From Paraburkholderia caffeinitolerans (lineage in GTDB: Bacteria; Pseudomonadota; Gammaproteobacteria; Burkholderiales; Burkholderiaceae), in contig NZ_CADIKL010000045.1 of the NCBI RefSeq assembly GCF_902859945.1, positions 1 to 64,000 on the forward strand: 64,000 nt of DNA, read 5' to 3'. How positions within the stretch are numbered: the first letter of the stretch is position 1; each line of letters begins with the position of its first letter. The notes below the pieces were generated by a model. It saw only the letters and a program-made list of their open reading frames with translations. It did not search any database and had not been told where the DNA came from. The position numbers and the translations under genes are program-made. Of the stretch, positions 1-8,117 are shown piece after piece.

Positions 1-22
1 GCATCACCTCGATCTCGTCCAT
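1..22 (-). CDS. 5' end of a minus-strand gene running off the left edge
   Basis: An ATG at 22-20 on the minus strand is preceded by an AGGTG-type ribosome binding site at good spacing and stays open to the window edge (M-D-E-I-E-V). The next genes to the right all run the same way, so this is probably the next member of that series. Only seven codons are visible, so no function can be given and the call is weak. Confidence 0.3.
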
Positions 23-106
23 CGTGTACACCTGTCCATTAAAAATTTAGATGGACACGATCCTCGCCTTCGAGCCTTACTCATTCAAGATGACTTTACC
101 GGGGGC

Positions 107-979
107 TTACGCCAAAGGCGAGACAGGCTCGCCAACGTCGACCGGCTTGCTGAACGTCTCGGGCAGCGGAAGATCGTCGATGAGACCGTGAGCATGAAGG
201 ACATCCTCTGCATGCGGATACGGTGGATCGTCCAGCAGCAGGCGCGCGAGCATCGTGAGGATGTCCGCGTTCTGCTCATCGATCGGCTTGCCGTTGTGAC
301 GCATGACGGAAGCGATAGTGCGCAGCTTCGCACCGGGGATTACCCCGCGCAGGCGTGGCACGCGTACGAGCACTTCGCCCCATTCCGAGTAGCGGAACGC
401 TTCTGGATCGGTTCGATACGCCTCCAGCACCATGTCCGGCACGGGCAGGTTGGCGAGCAGCGCGTACGCTACATGCAGCGAATGAAGGCTGTGCACCTCA
501 CGCGAACCGGGAAGACGCGGGCCGCAATAGCCGAAGCCAAAGAGCCGCTCCATCGTCTCGATGCAGACGTCCGACAGCACGAAGTGTTTGCCGGCCGCGC
601 GTGCCTCCGCGGTTGCGGCCTCGATCTGGTCCGAGGAAAGCAGCAGATTCGGATTGCGGCAGAACTCAACGAACTCGAACAAGCCGTTCCAGTCGTTCGC
701 GAGGACCTCCCACGGTTCGCGATGCGAGCCGTCGGGCCGCACGAACGCACCGGCGCGCCGGATTTCGTGAAGCATCTCCGTCACGATGCTGCGCGCAGTG
801 CCCGGCATGCGTAGCGCCAGCGCGCCGTTATAGCGCGTGATTCGCTCGCCTGCTTCAGCACCAGCCAGCCGGATGAAACAGGTGTCGGTCTCACGCACGC
901 GATCGTCCTTGAACAGCGGAAAGAGGCCCGCGAGCGTGGGCGAATTCAGAACTGCATTGGGGGTCGACAACGTATACAT
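107..979 (-). CDS. hypothetical protein, 290 aa
   Basis: A long minus-strand frame with strong third-position GC. I chose the ATG at 979 (MYTLSTPNAV) over the ATG 36 bp upstream because GGAG lies nine bases before it. No signal peptide, membrane segment or catalytic motif is visible. The protein is acidic and mixed alpha/beta in composition, with leucine-rich stretches around residues 165-190. It is the most distal full gene of the block of small plasmid genes downstream of the PRTRC cassette. I do not recognise the family. Confidence 0.75.
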   Translation of the reverse strand: MYTLSTPNAVLNSPTLAGLFPLFKDDRVRETDTCFIRLAGAEAGERITRYNGALALRMPGTARSIVTEMLHEIRRAGAFVRPDGSHREPWEVLANDWNGLFEFVEFCRNPNLLLSSDQIEAATAEARAAGKHFVLSDVCIETMERLFGFGYCGPRLPGSREVHSLHSLHVAYALLANLPVPDMVLEAYRTDPEAFRYSEWGEVLVRVPRLRGVIPGAKLRTIASVMRHNGKPIDEQNADILTMLARLLLDDPPYPHAEDVLHAHGLIDDLPLPETFSKPVDVGEPVSPLA

Positions 980-1063
980 GGATGAAAGCTCCAATGACCA
1001 GGGGCGATCACCCACCGGGGCGAAAGCCCCGCGAGGGAAAGGGAAAAGCGGTGTTGAGTCAGA

Positions 1064-1483
1064 TCAGTCGATGTCGAGCAGTCGCGAAACGACGGCAGCA
1101 ACGGCCCACGCATACGACCGGCTCAGCACCTTGATACGCACAAGCGGCTGGCTGTGCCAGTGACCGGCAGAGCCGTTTTCAACGAAGCGAACATAGTCGA
1201 TCTGCACAAGCCACCCTTCAGAGTTGCCGATCGAAATCGAAAGACAAAGGCGGTCCAGCCGACCGCCCATCTGTGGCCACGGCGAATCGGGTCGCGGGCC
1301 ATACCGCGATTCGTTCACATCGTCGAGGATGTTAGCGGCCGAGACCCACTCAGGCTCAAGCTCGGTCCGCCACAGTTTCCGGCTGATCTGGGTAACCACC
1401 TGCCCTACCGTCTTGCCCGTGGTGTCGAACGGCGTGGTGTCGAGTGCGCCAGGCGCGTCGAGAAGTTCAAGTGTCGAAGGCAT
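1064..1483 (-). CDS. hypothetical protein, 139 aa
   Basis: The start at 1483 (MPSTLELLDA) has GGAG seven bases upstream; the in-frame ATG at 1504 lacks a site. Soluble, with a basic and aromatic C-terminal half and no membrane segment. A hairpin followed by a T-run lies just upstream (1501-1528), so the gene may be separated transcriptionally from the small membrane-protein gene before it. Family not recognised. Confidence 0.7.
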   Translation of the reverse strand: MPSTLELLDAPGALDTTPFDTTGKTVGQVVTQISRKLWRTELEPEWVSAANILDDVNESRYGPRPDSPWPQMGGRLDRLCLSISIGNSEGWLVQIDYVRFVENGSAGHWHSQPLVRIKVLSRSYAWAVAAVVSRLLDID

Positions 1484-1500
1484 GAATACTCTCCAGGAAT

Positions 1501-1528
1501 GCAAAAGGCCGCACCAAATGGTGCGGCC
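1501..1528 (-). terminator. terminator-like hairpin between small genes
   Basis: A perfect 10-bp stem (GGCCGCACCA / TGGTGCGGCC, 1507-1528) is followed on the minus strand by a TTTT run. It sits between the end of the 37-aa membrane-protein gene and the ribosome binding site of the next gene, a position repeated elsewhere in the minus-strand blocks. Confidence 0.55.
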
Positions 1529-1571
1529 CTTGATTGGGGTTGCCAGCGAAAGCTGGCGCTACAGTGAATGT

Positions 1572-1685
1572 TCAGTGCGAATGCGATCGACGCTCACGAT
1601 CCGCCTCGCGACCCTTGTTCGTCATGTAGCCACCGTAGAAGTAGATGGCCAACCCGACAATCAGGGTAAAAATTCCGAAACCCAT
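1572..1685 (-). CDS. small single-span membrane protein, 37 aa
   Basis: The start at 1685 (MGFGIFTLIV) is preceded by GGAG seven bases away; the overlapping ATG at 1691 abuts the ribosome binding site and is unlikely. One hydrophobic span (about residues 2-20) is followed by a strongly charged tail with KGREADRERR. The gene starts immediately after the stop of the upstream membrane-protein gene, so the two are probably translationally coupled. A small membrane accessory protein of unknown role. Confidence 0.6.
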   Translation of the reverse strand: MGFGIFTLIVGLAIYFYGGYMTNKGREADRERRSHSH

Positions 1686-1687
1686 GT

Positions 1688-2155
1688 TCATTCTCCGTTC
1701 ATGGAATCCATGCCTCTCGAAAAGAGTATCACAAACAAGAAAAGCAGAACTCCCTCGTTCAGCACTGCGGAAACGCCCCAGTTCGTCGTCGCGTGCCCGT
1801 AACCAATAGCACCCACGATCGAGGCCGCAGACAGCGTATGGGCGAACCGTCCAAACTGCTGGCGTTGTTCCTTGCTCCACGCGTGCCCGAAACGGCTGAA
1901 AGGGATTATCGAGCGAGGGGTCGTCGGCGCGATAGCTTCGCCCCTTTTGAACTCCGTTCGGTCGCGAATCAGCAGGTGACGGACGCCGCCTGCGAGCACG
2001 ATAAGTCTCGGCGGTGACTCCGTCCTGTCGCATTCGCGAAGCAGTTGCTGAAGGCGGTCGGAAACGTGCACTGTCCCGGTCGCTGGATCCAGCGTGGCAC
2101 CTTCGGAGATTTCCAGTCCGCCCGCATACTGGACGATCACAGTAACGATCTCCAT
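1688..2155 (-). CDS. hypothetical membrane protein, 155 aa
   Basis: The N-terminal 95 residues look soluble. Two hydrophobic stretches follow (around 105-122 and 128-148), consistent with a two-span C-terminal anchor. It is closely coupled to the 37-aa membrane protein downstream (2 bp between its stop codon and that start). Family not recognised; probably an accessory plasmid membrane protein. Confidence 0.65.
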   Translation of the reverse strand: MEIVTVIVQYAGGLEISEGATLDPATGTVHVSDRLQQLLRECDRTESPPRLIVLAGGVRHLLIRDRTEFKRGEAIAPTTPRSIIPFSRFGHAWSKEQRQQFGRFAHTLSAASIVGAIGYGHATTNWGVSAVLNEGVLLFLFVILFSRGMDSMNGE

Positions 2156-2164
2156 ACGCGCCCC

Positions 2165-2557
2165 CTACCGACGTTCCGAATCGAGTCCGTTGGTCAGACG
2201 TAACGCGCCGAGAAACGCCTCGTAGCCTGCGCGTGATGCGAGCTGCTCCTGACTCACAGCGTTGTCGCCGCCTCCCGACAGGTCCTTTCGGCCCCGACGG
2301 GTGCGGAACGAGACAGCCATGCTGCTGCGCTCCGGCGCGTCCGCAACCTCGAGCATGAGCCTCGTGGTGCGAAGCGTGACGCGGCAGCCGCGGCCACGTT
2401 CGGCCGGCTCGGTCACAATCTCGTGTTCGCCAGTGCGCAGGCGAAGGTCGCCGGCAACACGGCGAAGAAAGCGCTGCGCATGATGCTTGATGCCCGCCTC
2501 CCGCGCGGCACCCGCGCTACCGCGGGACGCGTGGAAAACCTTGCTGGTGTGATTCAT
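2165..2557 (-). CDS. hypothetical basic protein, 130 aa
   Basis: The ATG at 2557 has GAGG five bases upstream. The N-terminal half is very rich in Arg, Lys and His, and the C-terminal half is mixed. No recognised motif. It lies 9 bp upstream of the 155-aa membrane protein and is probably co-transcribed with it. DNA or RNA binding is possible from composition alone, which is weak evidence. Confidence 0.55.
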   Translation of the reverse strand: MNHTSKVFHASRGSAGAAREAGIKHHAQRFLRRVAGDLRLRTGEHEIVTEPAERGRGCRVTLRTTRLMLEVADAPERSSMAVSFRTRRGRKDLSGGGDNAVSQEQLASRAGYEAFLGALRLTNGLDSERR

Positions 2558-2649
2558 GAGTGCCTCAAAAGAAAACGGCGAGGTGCTCCGAAAGGAGTCA
2601 CCCCGCCTTGCAGGTAGGAGAGCCGGTTATGGCCGGCGAAGGGAAAGCG

Positions 2650-3111
2650 TCAGTGCGTGACGCGAATGCCAGAGCTTGTGTCCATGAGGAGCACGTGATC
2701 GCCCGGCGAGAACAACTGGTCGTCTGGTTGCGTGATGACGCGAAGCGAGCCATCTGCCTTGCGCACAACAATTTCAAGACCGGCGGTGCGCGAGAGCGCG
2801 TCGCTGACGTGCTGTGCAACAAAGCCCGTCACGGCGCCGGTCATGGCAGCCGCGACATAACGGCCGCTACCGTTGCCGATCGTCTTCGACCCGAGAAATG
2901 CGCCGAGGCCTGCAGACACGAGGCCTGTCAGGCCCGAGTTGTTGCCCGGGACCTGGATCGTGATACGGCGAACGCGAACGACGGTGGCCTGTTCGAGCGT
3001 ACCGGCGCGCTGGACGTCCGAACGCTGATAGACGTCGGGCGAGCCGAAGTCGGTGCTTGCGCAGCCGGAGAGCACGGAAAGGACAACGATGGCGAGAAGA
3101 GTGCGGATCAT
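2650..3111 (-). CDS. glycine-zipper outer-membrane lipoprotein, 153 aa
   Basis: The signal peptide ends in a classic lipobox (LSGC, Cys at residue 17), so the mature protein should be lipid-anchored and, having Ala-Ser rather than Asp after the Cys, sorted to the outer membrane. The centre (about residues 60-105) is Gly/Ala-rich with GLVSAGLGAFLG spacing typical of SlyB or 17-kDa-antigen glycine-zipper domains. The C-terminal part is a small beta-rich region. Family membership is inferred from lipobox plus zipper; the role in this plasmid block is unknown. Confidence 0.75.
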   Translation of the reverse strand: MIRTLLAIVVLSVLSGCASTDFGSPDVYQRSDVQRAGTLEQATVVRVRRITIQVPGNNSGLTGLVSAGLGAFLGSKTIGNGSGRYVAAAMTGAVTGFVAQHVSDALSRTAGLEIVVRKADGSLRVITQPDDQLFSPGDHVLLMDTSSGIRVTH

Positions 3112-3248
3112 GGTGGTTGCCTCACGACAATGAGGGCAACCGGAGCCCGTTCGGGCAAAGGTTGCCCGAACGGGTTAGTGGTTTGGCCTGTTGGGAGTCG
3201 GCTCTCAACAGGCGTAAAGGATGGTGGCAAGGGCCGAGGCCCACGCCG
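3112..3248. other. intergenic stretch with nested GC-rich hairpins
   Basis: Several inverted repeats follow one another: GTTGCCTC...GAGGGCAAC, CCCGTTCGGGCAA...TTGCCCGAACGGG, and CCTGTTGGGAG...CTCTCAACAGG. They lie upstream of the lipoprotein start on the minus strand, like similar leader hairpins elsewhere in the window. Confidence 0.5.
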
Positions 3249-3500
3249 TTACGGATGACGTGCCAGATTGTGCAGTTCAACGTGGCCGCTATTTACGAGC
3301 CGACGTTCGACAGCAAACGGCAGATCGTAGTCCCACTGCACGGTTGCCGTGCGATCGCTCCAGACGGAGACGATCGTACCGGTGTGAAGCTGCGGGGGAT
3401 TGGCCTGCACATCCTGCGCAATGATGCGCTGCTTTTCGCGAAAGCCGTTAAGTTCGGAAACCTTCACGGACGATTGCGAGGCAGCGGAAACATTCATCAT
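3249..3500 (-). CDS. small hypothetical protein, 83 aa
   Basis: Start chosen at 3500 (MMNVSAASQS) because AAAGGAG is seven bases upstream; longer in-frame starts lack such a site. The C-terminal half reads as a short beta-rich domain (TGTIVSVWSDRTATVQW...) with the same general layout as the 64-aa product at 12134-12328, but the resemblance is weak. A palindrome TACGGCTCCC...GGAGCCGTA spans the ribosome binding site and could hide it. Confidence 0.55.
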   Translation of the reverse strand: MMNVSAASQSSVKVSELNGFREKQRIIAQDVQANPPQLHTGTIVSVWSDRTATVQWDYDLPFAVERRLVNSGHVELHNLARHP

Positions 3501-3783
3501 GGTACGGCTCCTTTGGATAAGAAAAGGGAGCCGTATCCCGGATGGGAGTGGGCTCCCAACGGGGGTAAGAATTGGCGGAGAGATGTGTCCGACCGCGGAT
3601 ACAGAGAGAAGCACAGCAGCAAGCCGCTGTGGTCAGGTCGATGCGCAGAAAGCGCGGGGAATAGGGACAGTCTACGACCTGCACGCGCTACACCGGGCTG
3701 GAATGCTCGCCGAAACAGCCCATGTTTTACCGAACGGCACCACGCGCGGTGCGCGCTGGCGCCCGTAGGACTCTCTGGACGAA
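3501..3783. other. intergenic, no supported gene
   Basis: Between the 83-aa gene and the terminator of the 163-aa membrane-protein gene. I see hairpins near 3500-3570 and no frame with a convincing start and coding bias. Confidence 0.4.
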
Positions 3784-3816
3784 AAAAAGCGCAGCCCGCT
3801 TTCGCGGGACTGCGCT
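3782..3816 (-). terminator. rho-independent terminator
   Basis: A GC-rich stem (GCGCAG and CCCGC with their complements, one bulged base, GAAA loop on the minus strand) is followed on the minus strand by seven T residues (3788-3782). It lies 30 bp after the stop of the 163-aa membrane-protein gene and probably ends transcription of the PRTRC operon and its tail. Confidence 0.85.
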
Positions 3817-3845
3817 TGTCTCAATGATTCCGGCGACGCTGTGCA

Positions 3846-4337
3846 TCACGCACGATAACCACGCCCCGGAACATACTGCAGCCGACTCGAGCGCTCCGGC
3901 CATGTCAGCCAGGCGAGCGCAATAGCCAGACCGAGCACGTCGGCGGCTATCTGCGCCAGCTGGTTAACGTCGCCCGTCGCGAGATACTCGCGGCCGTCGT
4001 ACATGATTGTGGAGGTGACGCCATACAACACCGCAAACACGAGCCCCAGGAGGCCCCGGTTACGGGTGGCCTGCGACACGAAGCTCGACCAGAGCATCAC
4101 GAACAGGACGCATCCGGCGATAGCGGCCGCCAGATGTTCGATGCTGCTGGGTGCCCAGCGGCCGAGCCCCTGGACCTCCAGCACCCGCAGCCATGCATGA
4201 TGAGGCTGCGCGAAGCCCCAGAATCGGTGAAGGGCGGTCGCAACGCACAATGCCACCGCGAACAGCATGGCCCTGACGCGTTCCGTCGCTGTGCGGCCGA
4301 AACGCGCCTGAACCGTCGTTGAGAAAAACCTACTCAT
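3846..4337 (-). CDS. hypothetical multi-span membrane protein, 163 aa
   Basis: Start ATG at 4337 with AAGGAG at good spacing. Hydrophobic stretches near residues 23-42, 68-86, 92-112 and 125-145 suggest four spans. It lies 136 bp after the ThiF-like gene and just before a strong terminator, so it may be the last gene of the PRTRC transcript. It is not one of the named PRTRC proteins and I do not recognise the family. Confidence 0.65.
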   Translation of the reverse strand: MSRFFSTTVQARFGRTATERVRAMLFAVALCVATALHRFWGFAQPHHAWLRVLEVQGLGRWAPSSIEHLAAAIAGCVLFVMLWSSFVSQATRNRGLLGLVFAVLYGVTSTIMYDGREYLATGDVNQLAQIAADVLGLAIALAWLTWPERSSRLQYVPGRGYRA

Positions 4338-4473
4338 GTAATGCTCCTTATAGGATTAGGCAACGGCCGGCCCTCAGGTTGAGGGCCGACATCATTGCCA
4401 GTGGGAAATGAGTCACACAGACTCGTATAGCGCTGCGCGTGCCTGATGGCGTGTGACTCGTCGAGGTGAACCC

Positions 4474-5277
4474 TCACGCTGCCTTGCGACGGCGTGCAGG
4501 CTTTTTCGCGGGCGGCGCTTCGTAACCGAAGCGAGCCCACGCAGCGCGGTCAATCGGAATCGGGTTCGTGCGTCCCGTTGCGAGATTCACGAAAACACTC
4601 GAAAACGACAGACCGCCATTGCGAAACAGCGACCAGAGCAGGTTGAACGCCTGCACCGAGATCGCCTGATTGATGACAAGCGACTGCTTGCGCAGTGCGT
4701 CCGCCATCGAGCACGAGGGGGTGTCATCGCCCTTGTCATTCTTCGCGTTCAGCATGTCCGGGAACAGGTCGCCCACGTGGGGCAACCTGTCATGCCGGGG
4801 CTTGCCGAACTCGCCGAGAATGACCTGGCCGCGGTCCGTCTCATTGCCGCAATCGAGGTAGTAGAGACACTTCCCCCGCTTCGCAGCCTGCGCGATTGCG
4901 TGACGCGCGCGCCGCGAATCGACGCAGCCGACGACGATATCGGCATGCAGGGTGATCCGCGAATCGATACGGCGCGGCTCAGCCACCCAGTTCGTCCCCA
5001 TCAGCAGGTTGAGCCGGTTCACCAGCAACGTCGCCTTGTACTGGCCGACGTCGTTAGGGTAGAAGCCCTGCCTGCCGACGTTGAACTCGCTCACCGTGTC
5101 ATCGTCGTACACCGTGCACTCGATACCGCCCGGGTGACCCAGCTCGATCATCGCGTGGTGCAGTCGCGCGAGCGACGGCAGCAGCGCACTACCAGTACCG
5201 CCTGCGCCAACCACGACAACTTTCCACGGTCCCCTAAGCATGTGCGCCGGCGTCGTGTGAAGGATTGGTCCGTTCAT
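4474..5277 (-). CDS. PRTRC system ThiF-family (E1-like) protein
   Basis: An E1/ThiF/MoeB-type adenylating enzyme fold. The nucleotide loop GAGGTGS is at residues 24-30, the acidic patch DDD at 58-60 leads into NVGRQ (66-70), and a conserved Lys is at 81. Asp at 120 follows VVGC. Candidate catalytic cysteines are C143 (LDCGN) and C189 (PSCSMADAL). In E1 enzymes this fold activates the C-terminus of a ubiquitin-like protein with ATP. The start at 5277 overlaps the stop of protein A (ATGA) and has GGGGAG upstream; the longer frame to 5385 only reads through protein A. At 267 aa it fits the PRTRC ThiF family. Substrate is unknown; protein C is the natural candidate. Confidence 0.92.
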   Translation of the reverse strand: MNGPILHTTPAHMLRGPWKVVVVGAGGTGSALLPSLARLHHAMIELGHPGGIECTVYDDDTVSEFNVGRQGFYPNDVGQYKATLLVNRLNLLMGTNWVAEPRRIDSRITLHADIVVGCVDSRRARHAIAQAAKRGKCLYYLDCGNETDRGQVILGEFGKPRHDRLPHVGDLFPDMLNAKNDKGDDTPSCSMADALRKQSLVINQAISVQAFNLLWSLFRNGGLSFSSVFVNLATGRTNPIPIDRAAWARFGYEAPPAKKPARRRKAA

Positions 5278-5909
5278 GCAAGCTCCCCTTCCAACGCCGT
5301 CACCCAGTTCTGCGGAATCGTCTGCGCGCGCTCGAACCGTCCTTTCGCGCACAGACGCAGCGCGACTGACGGGGAGCGATGGCAATGCCCGAGCACGAGC
5401 GCAAATTTCACGTCGTGCTGATCATCGCGATCGTCCGTCTTCGAGAAGTACGCGCTCCCGCTACCGTGCGAATGGCAATCAACCACCAGCCATTCGCCGT
5501 CGCGCAGTGCCGGGCGGTCATAGCTCAGGTGTACAGGACTGTGCGACAACGACGGAAGCGGTACGAGGCGAAAACGCCCCGTAACCCTGTCCCACACAAT
5601 CCATGCGCCCACCTCGTTGGGCAGAGCCGCACGCGCCATGCGTGCGAACTCCGCGACGAGCTCGCCCGGCACAGCGCCACACGGCAATTCGGTCAGCTCG
5701 GCCACTTCGCCATATGGAACAGGCGTGCTCCACTCGAAGGAAGACAACCGACGAACCAGCCGGATCCACGGGCGTTTGATCTCGAGGAACACGCCATTGG
5801 AAGCAATGAGCAACCGCTCTCCTGGCCGGGTCATCGGTACCACCAGCTCGCGCGTGGGCACCATCACAGAGGGGAATGAGCTCTGCAAAGCGATATCGAT
5901 CTGATTCAT
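5274..5909 (-). CDS. PRTRC system protein A (JAMM/Mov34 isopeptidase-like)
   Basis: 211 aa. The C-terminal half carries an intact JAMM zinc metalloprotease motif: H146-S-H148, seven residues, S156, then D159, with E99 (PNEVGAW) as the probable catalytic glutamate. JAMM proteins remove or process ubiquitin-like modifiers. It overlaps protein B at its start and the ThiF gene at its end by ATGA, so the three should be made together. The N-terminal 95 residues form a separate, unrecognised domain. Activity is inferred from the motif. Confidence 0.92.
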   Translation of the reverse strand: MNQIDIALQSSFPSVMVPTRELVVPMTRPGERLLIASNGVFLEIKRPWIRLVRRLSSFEWSTPVPYGEVAELTELPCGAVPGELVAEFARMARAALPNEVGAWIVWDRVTGRFRLVPLPSLSHSPVHLSYDRPALRDGEWLVVDCHSHGSGSAYFSKTDDRDDQHDVKFALVLGHCHRSPSVALRLCAKGRFERAQTIPQNWVTALEGELA

Positions 5910-6634
5910 GCCTTGCCTCCGATCGCTCCAGCGACGAGCTTGCCCGCCGTTGCGCCTTTCATCGGTACAAGCACGTCGAGCGGAAATGCCTCGAACTTGC
6001 CGTCGAGCATGTCCCGCCAGAACGCATAGAAGCCGCCCTTGTAGGTCACGCGCTTGCCACCGTGATTCGGATGGGTGAAGGCCGAGTTGAAGAAACCGTC
6101 TTCCCAGCCGCCGATCGCATCAACCTCGATGCGCCGGGGGACCTGCGCCGAACCAATGCAGATCTGGCCAAGGTCCCACGTGTTGAAGTACGGCGGTTCG
6201 AACAGCGGCGTGTCCGGCGTCGGGCGTCCGCTCTCCTTCAGCGCGAACACACGGAAGCCGGTGAGCGAGGCCTGAAACAGCAGCCCCGGATGCGCGACAA
6301 CGCGACTGCGCTTGCCGAGTTCCTTGCAATTGAAGAACACGCGGCGCGGCGCCGGCGGGCACCACCACGTCACCGCAGCGGAAGAAACGCCAAGCAGATT
6401 GGCGGGAAGAAACTCGCACTTCGGCGCTGCGCTCTTCTCGAGTTGCACGAGCGTATCGACTAGCGCGCGGCGATCGAGGGGACGGCCCGCCCCGATAATG
6501 GGACGACCCGTCACTCGATCGGCAGCTATTCCGTGAACGGTCGCGTAGTGCGCGCCGTTCTCACCGGTATAGAGCAGCAGTGCAGACGACAGGGAAACGT
6601 CGTGGCCTGTGCGGCCAATTGAAACATCACTCAT
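5906..6634 (-). CDS. PRTRC system protein B (E2-like fold candidate)
   Basis: 242 aa from the ATG at 6634, which has GGAG seven bases upstream; the frame extends upstream into protein F but that part is not needed. Residues about 149-165 read PYFNTWDLGQICIGSAQ, and the segment around C159 resembles the active-site loop of E2 ubiquitin-conjugating enzymes (G-x-I-C-L). PRTRC B proteins have been linked to prokaryotic E2 families, which fits an E1/E2/JAMM gene string. The gene overlaps protein A by ATGA and follows protein F after 14 bp. The E2 role is inference; identity as PRTRC B is firm from context. Confidence 0.88.
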   Translation of the reverse strand: MSDVSIGRTGHDVSLSSALLLYTGENGAHYATVHGIAADRVTGRPIIGAGRPLDRRALVDTLVQLEKSAAPKCEFLPANLLGVSSAAVTWWCPPAPRRVFFNCKELGKRSRVVAHPGLLFQASLTGFRVFALKESGRPTPDTPLFEPPYFNTWDLGQICIGSAQVPRRIEVDAIGGWEDGFFNSAFTHPNHGGKRVTYKGGFYAFWRDMLDGKFEAFPLDVLVPMKGATAGKLVAGAIGGKA

Positions 6635-6648
6635 GGGAAAACTCCTGG

Positions 6649-7788
6649 TCAAGGGCTTACCACCAGCGCCAGCAGCCGGTCGAGGTGGTGAAGCATCTGG
6701 AAGGCAAGGCTCCACTGCGCGTACTGCTCGCGGATGCCCTGTTTCGTGCTGGAAAATTCAATGAAGCAGCTGTACTCGGTCGCTTCGCCGGCCTGGTACT
6801 CGCCGTTCATGTAGTCATCGAGAATCTCGACGGATCGTTCATTGGTCGCGAGCATCAGGGTGCATCCCGAGTAGATCGGACGCGAGTCGTAGCCCGCGTT
6901 CAGCAACGCGCGCTTGCCTGCCCGCCTGAGCAGTCGATGAAGCACGACAAGCTCGGCGCACACGCTTGCAGGCATGCCGGAAGAACCGGCCTGCAGTTCA
7001 AGCAACTCACGCTCGGAAAGCTCGCACCGCCTGCTGCGGCGCCCGTCCGGCTTCGACGGCGACCGAATTTCATCGGGATAGATCTCGGAAAGAACGACCG
7101 ACGGCAGGTAACGCGTCACCGTCTCGTCGTCTTCGCCGTGGTACTCCTTCAGGAAATCCCGCACATCATCGTCTTTCGCGCTCTCGTCGCCCTCCCAGTG
7201 CATGCAGGCGAATTCCTGAAGGAACCAGCCTGGCGTGCGAATGAGAACAGTCTTTCCGGAGACGCGGTCGACGAGCGAGAAAAGCGTGTGAAGCAGAAGC
7301 GGATGGCACGCACGGAGAGGCTCGGCAAGCGGGCCGATTTCGTGGACCCACTCATCGGTCAGTTTCACACCCAGATGAAGCGGACCTTTCGGCTCGAATT
7401 CATCGTTGTGCTGATAGGCAAGGCGATCCTCAACGGCGTTGGTGTCGCATAGCTCGATCTTGACCGAGAGATGCTGCAACGGCTGTCGCAACTGCCTTCT
7501 CATCCAGGTGAAAAACGCCTGCTGGAAGGCGTCCGCTGCGCTCGCTGGCGCGTGCACGTCCGTCGCATGCAACGGTCCGTACCGGAACTGCTCCAGGACG
7601 ATGTCGTTGACGGCGACGTCGGCACGCCATCTGAGGGTGACGCCAGACGGTACGTCAGGCGCCACATCCGGCAATGTCAGAACACAAGGGGAAGATCGAT
7701 GTCGGGGAGCGGCAAGGCGTGGCGGTTGCCAGGCTTCGCACGCGCCGTCAACGAGCGAGCGATCAGCGTATGAAGGAGCGGGCAGCAT
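6649..7788 (-). CDS. PRTRC system protein F
   Basis: 379 aa with the ATG at 7788, preceded by a weak GAG-type site. The protein is soluble and acidic in its middle (about 200-215) with many conserved-looking Trp and His residues, but I see no nucleotide-binding or catalytic motif. Its position between proteins C and B matches the usual cassette order. The first 37 codons overlap a 72-aa frame that also looks coding, so the true start may lie further in (near the LTLPDV segment). Biochemical role unknown. Confidence 0.85.
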   Translation of the reverse strand: MLPAPSYADRSLVDGACEAWQPPRLAAPRHRSSPCVLTLPDVAPDVPSGVTLRWRADVAVNDIVLEQFRYGPLHATDVHAPASAADAFQQAFFTWMRRQLRQPLQHLSVKIELCDTNAVEDRLAYQHNDEFEPKGPLHLGVKLTDEWVHEIGPLAEPLRACHPLLLHTLFSLVDRVSGKTVLIRTPGWFLQEFACMHWEGDESAKDDDVRDFLKEYHGEDDETVTRYLPSVVLSEIYPDEIRSPSKPDGRRSRRCELSERELLELQAGSSGMPASVCAELVVLHRLLRRAGKRALLNAGYDSRPIYSGCTLMLATNERSVEILDDYMNGEYQAGEATEYSCFIEFSSTKQGIREQYAQWSLAFQMLHHLDRLLALVVSP

Positions 7789-7895
7789 TTGTTCATCTCG
7801 TCGTCGTAAAGAAAAACCGCCCTTTCGGGCGGCTCCTGTCGGTTGAAGCCGCTGTCCGGATCGGACAGGGCCTTGAGCAATGTGTCCTTACGCAT
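7677..7895 (-). CDS. possible 72-aa protein overlapping PRTRC C and F
   Basis: The ATG at 7895 lies inside the last codons of protein C (ATGCGTAA overlap), and the frame runs to a TGA at 7677 with GC-rich third positions (roughly three quarters G or C), better than the overlapping N-terminal codons of protein F. A terminator-like hairpin lies inside it. It may be a real coupled gene, the original N-terminus of protein F separated by a frameshift, or chance. No motif is visible. Confidence 0.4.
   Translation of the reverse strand: MRKDTLLKALSDPDSGFNRQEPPERAVFLYDDEMNKCCPLLHTLIARSLTARAKPGNRHALPLPDIDLPLVF
7811..7832 (-). terminator. terminator-like hairpin between PRTRC C and F
   Basis: The stem CCGCCC / GGGCGG with a GAAA loop is followed on the minus strand by TTTTTC. 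It would terminate or attenuate transcription between the ParB-E-C part and the F-B-A-ThiF part of the cassette, unless translation of the overlapping 72-aa frame prevents it. Confidence 0.65.
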
Positions 7896-8106
7896 GGGAG
7901 CCCTTGGCACCCGCCGCGCGGACGAACTTGTAGCTGGCGACCTCGCCTGCGACTTCCGGCCCATCGACCGTGGCGGTCGTGAGTTCGGGGTACTGCGCCG
8001 CATAGAGATCGCGAACCTGGTCAGGCGAAAACGCCGGACCCGGATCCACGAAGTGCATGCCGTTGTAGAGAAATTCGCGAACGAGAGTGGCTACGGTGAT
8101 TGCCAT
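7888..8106 (-). CDS. PRTRC system protein C (ubiquitin-like beta-grasp candidate)
   Basis: 72 aa, starting at 8106 (MAITVATLVR) with GAGG upstream. The size and pattern (V-x-R-x-F-x-Y-N-G, D-P-G-P, P-E-L-T-T-A, then Y-K-F) match the small PRTRC C family, which has been connected with prokaryotic ubiquitin-like folds. It ends GAKGSHA, so there is no exposed terminal di-glycine; conjugation, if any, would need trimming or a different chemistry. It follows protein E after 11 bp and precedes F. Family identity is well supported by context; the modifier role is inference. Confidence 0.85.
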   Translation of the reverse strand: MAITVATLVREFLYNGMHFVDPGPAFSPDQVRDLYAAQYPELTTATVDGPEVAGEVASYKFVRAAGAKGSHA

Positions 8107-8117
8107 GGCGTGAGTCC

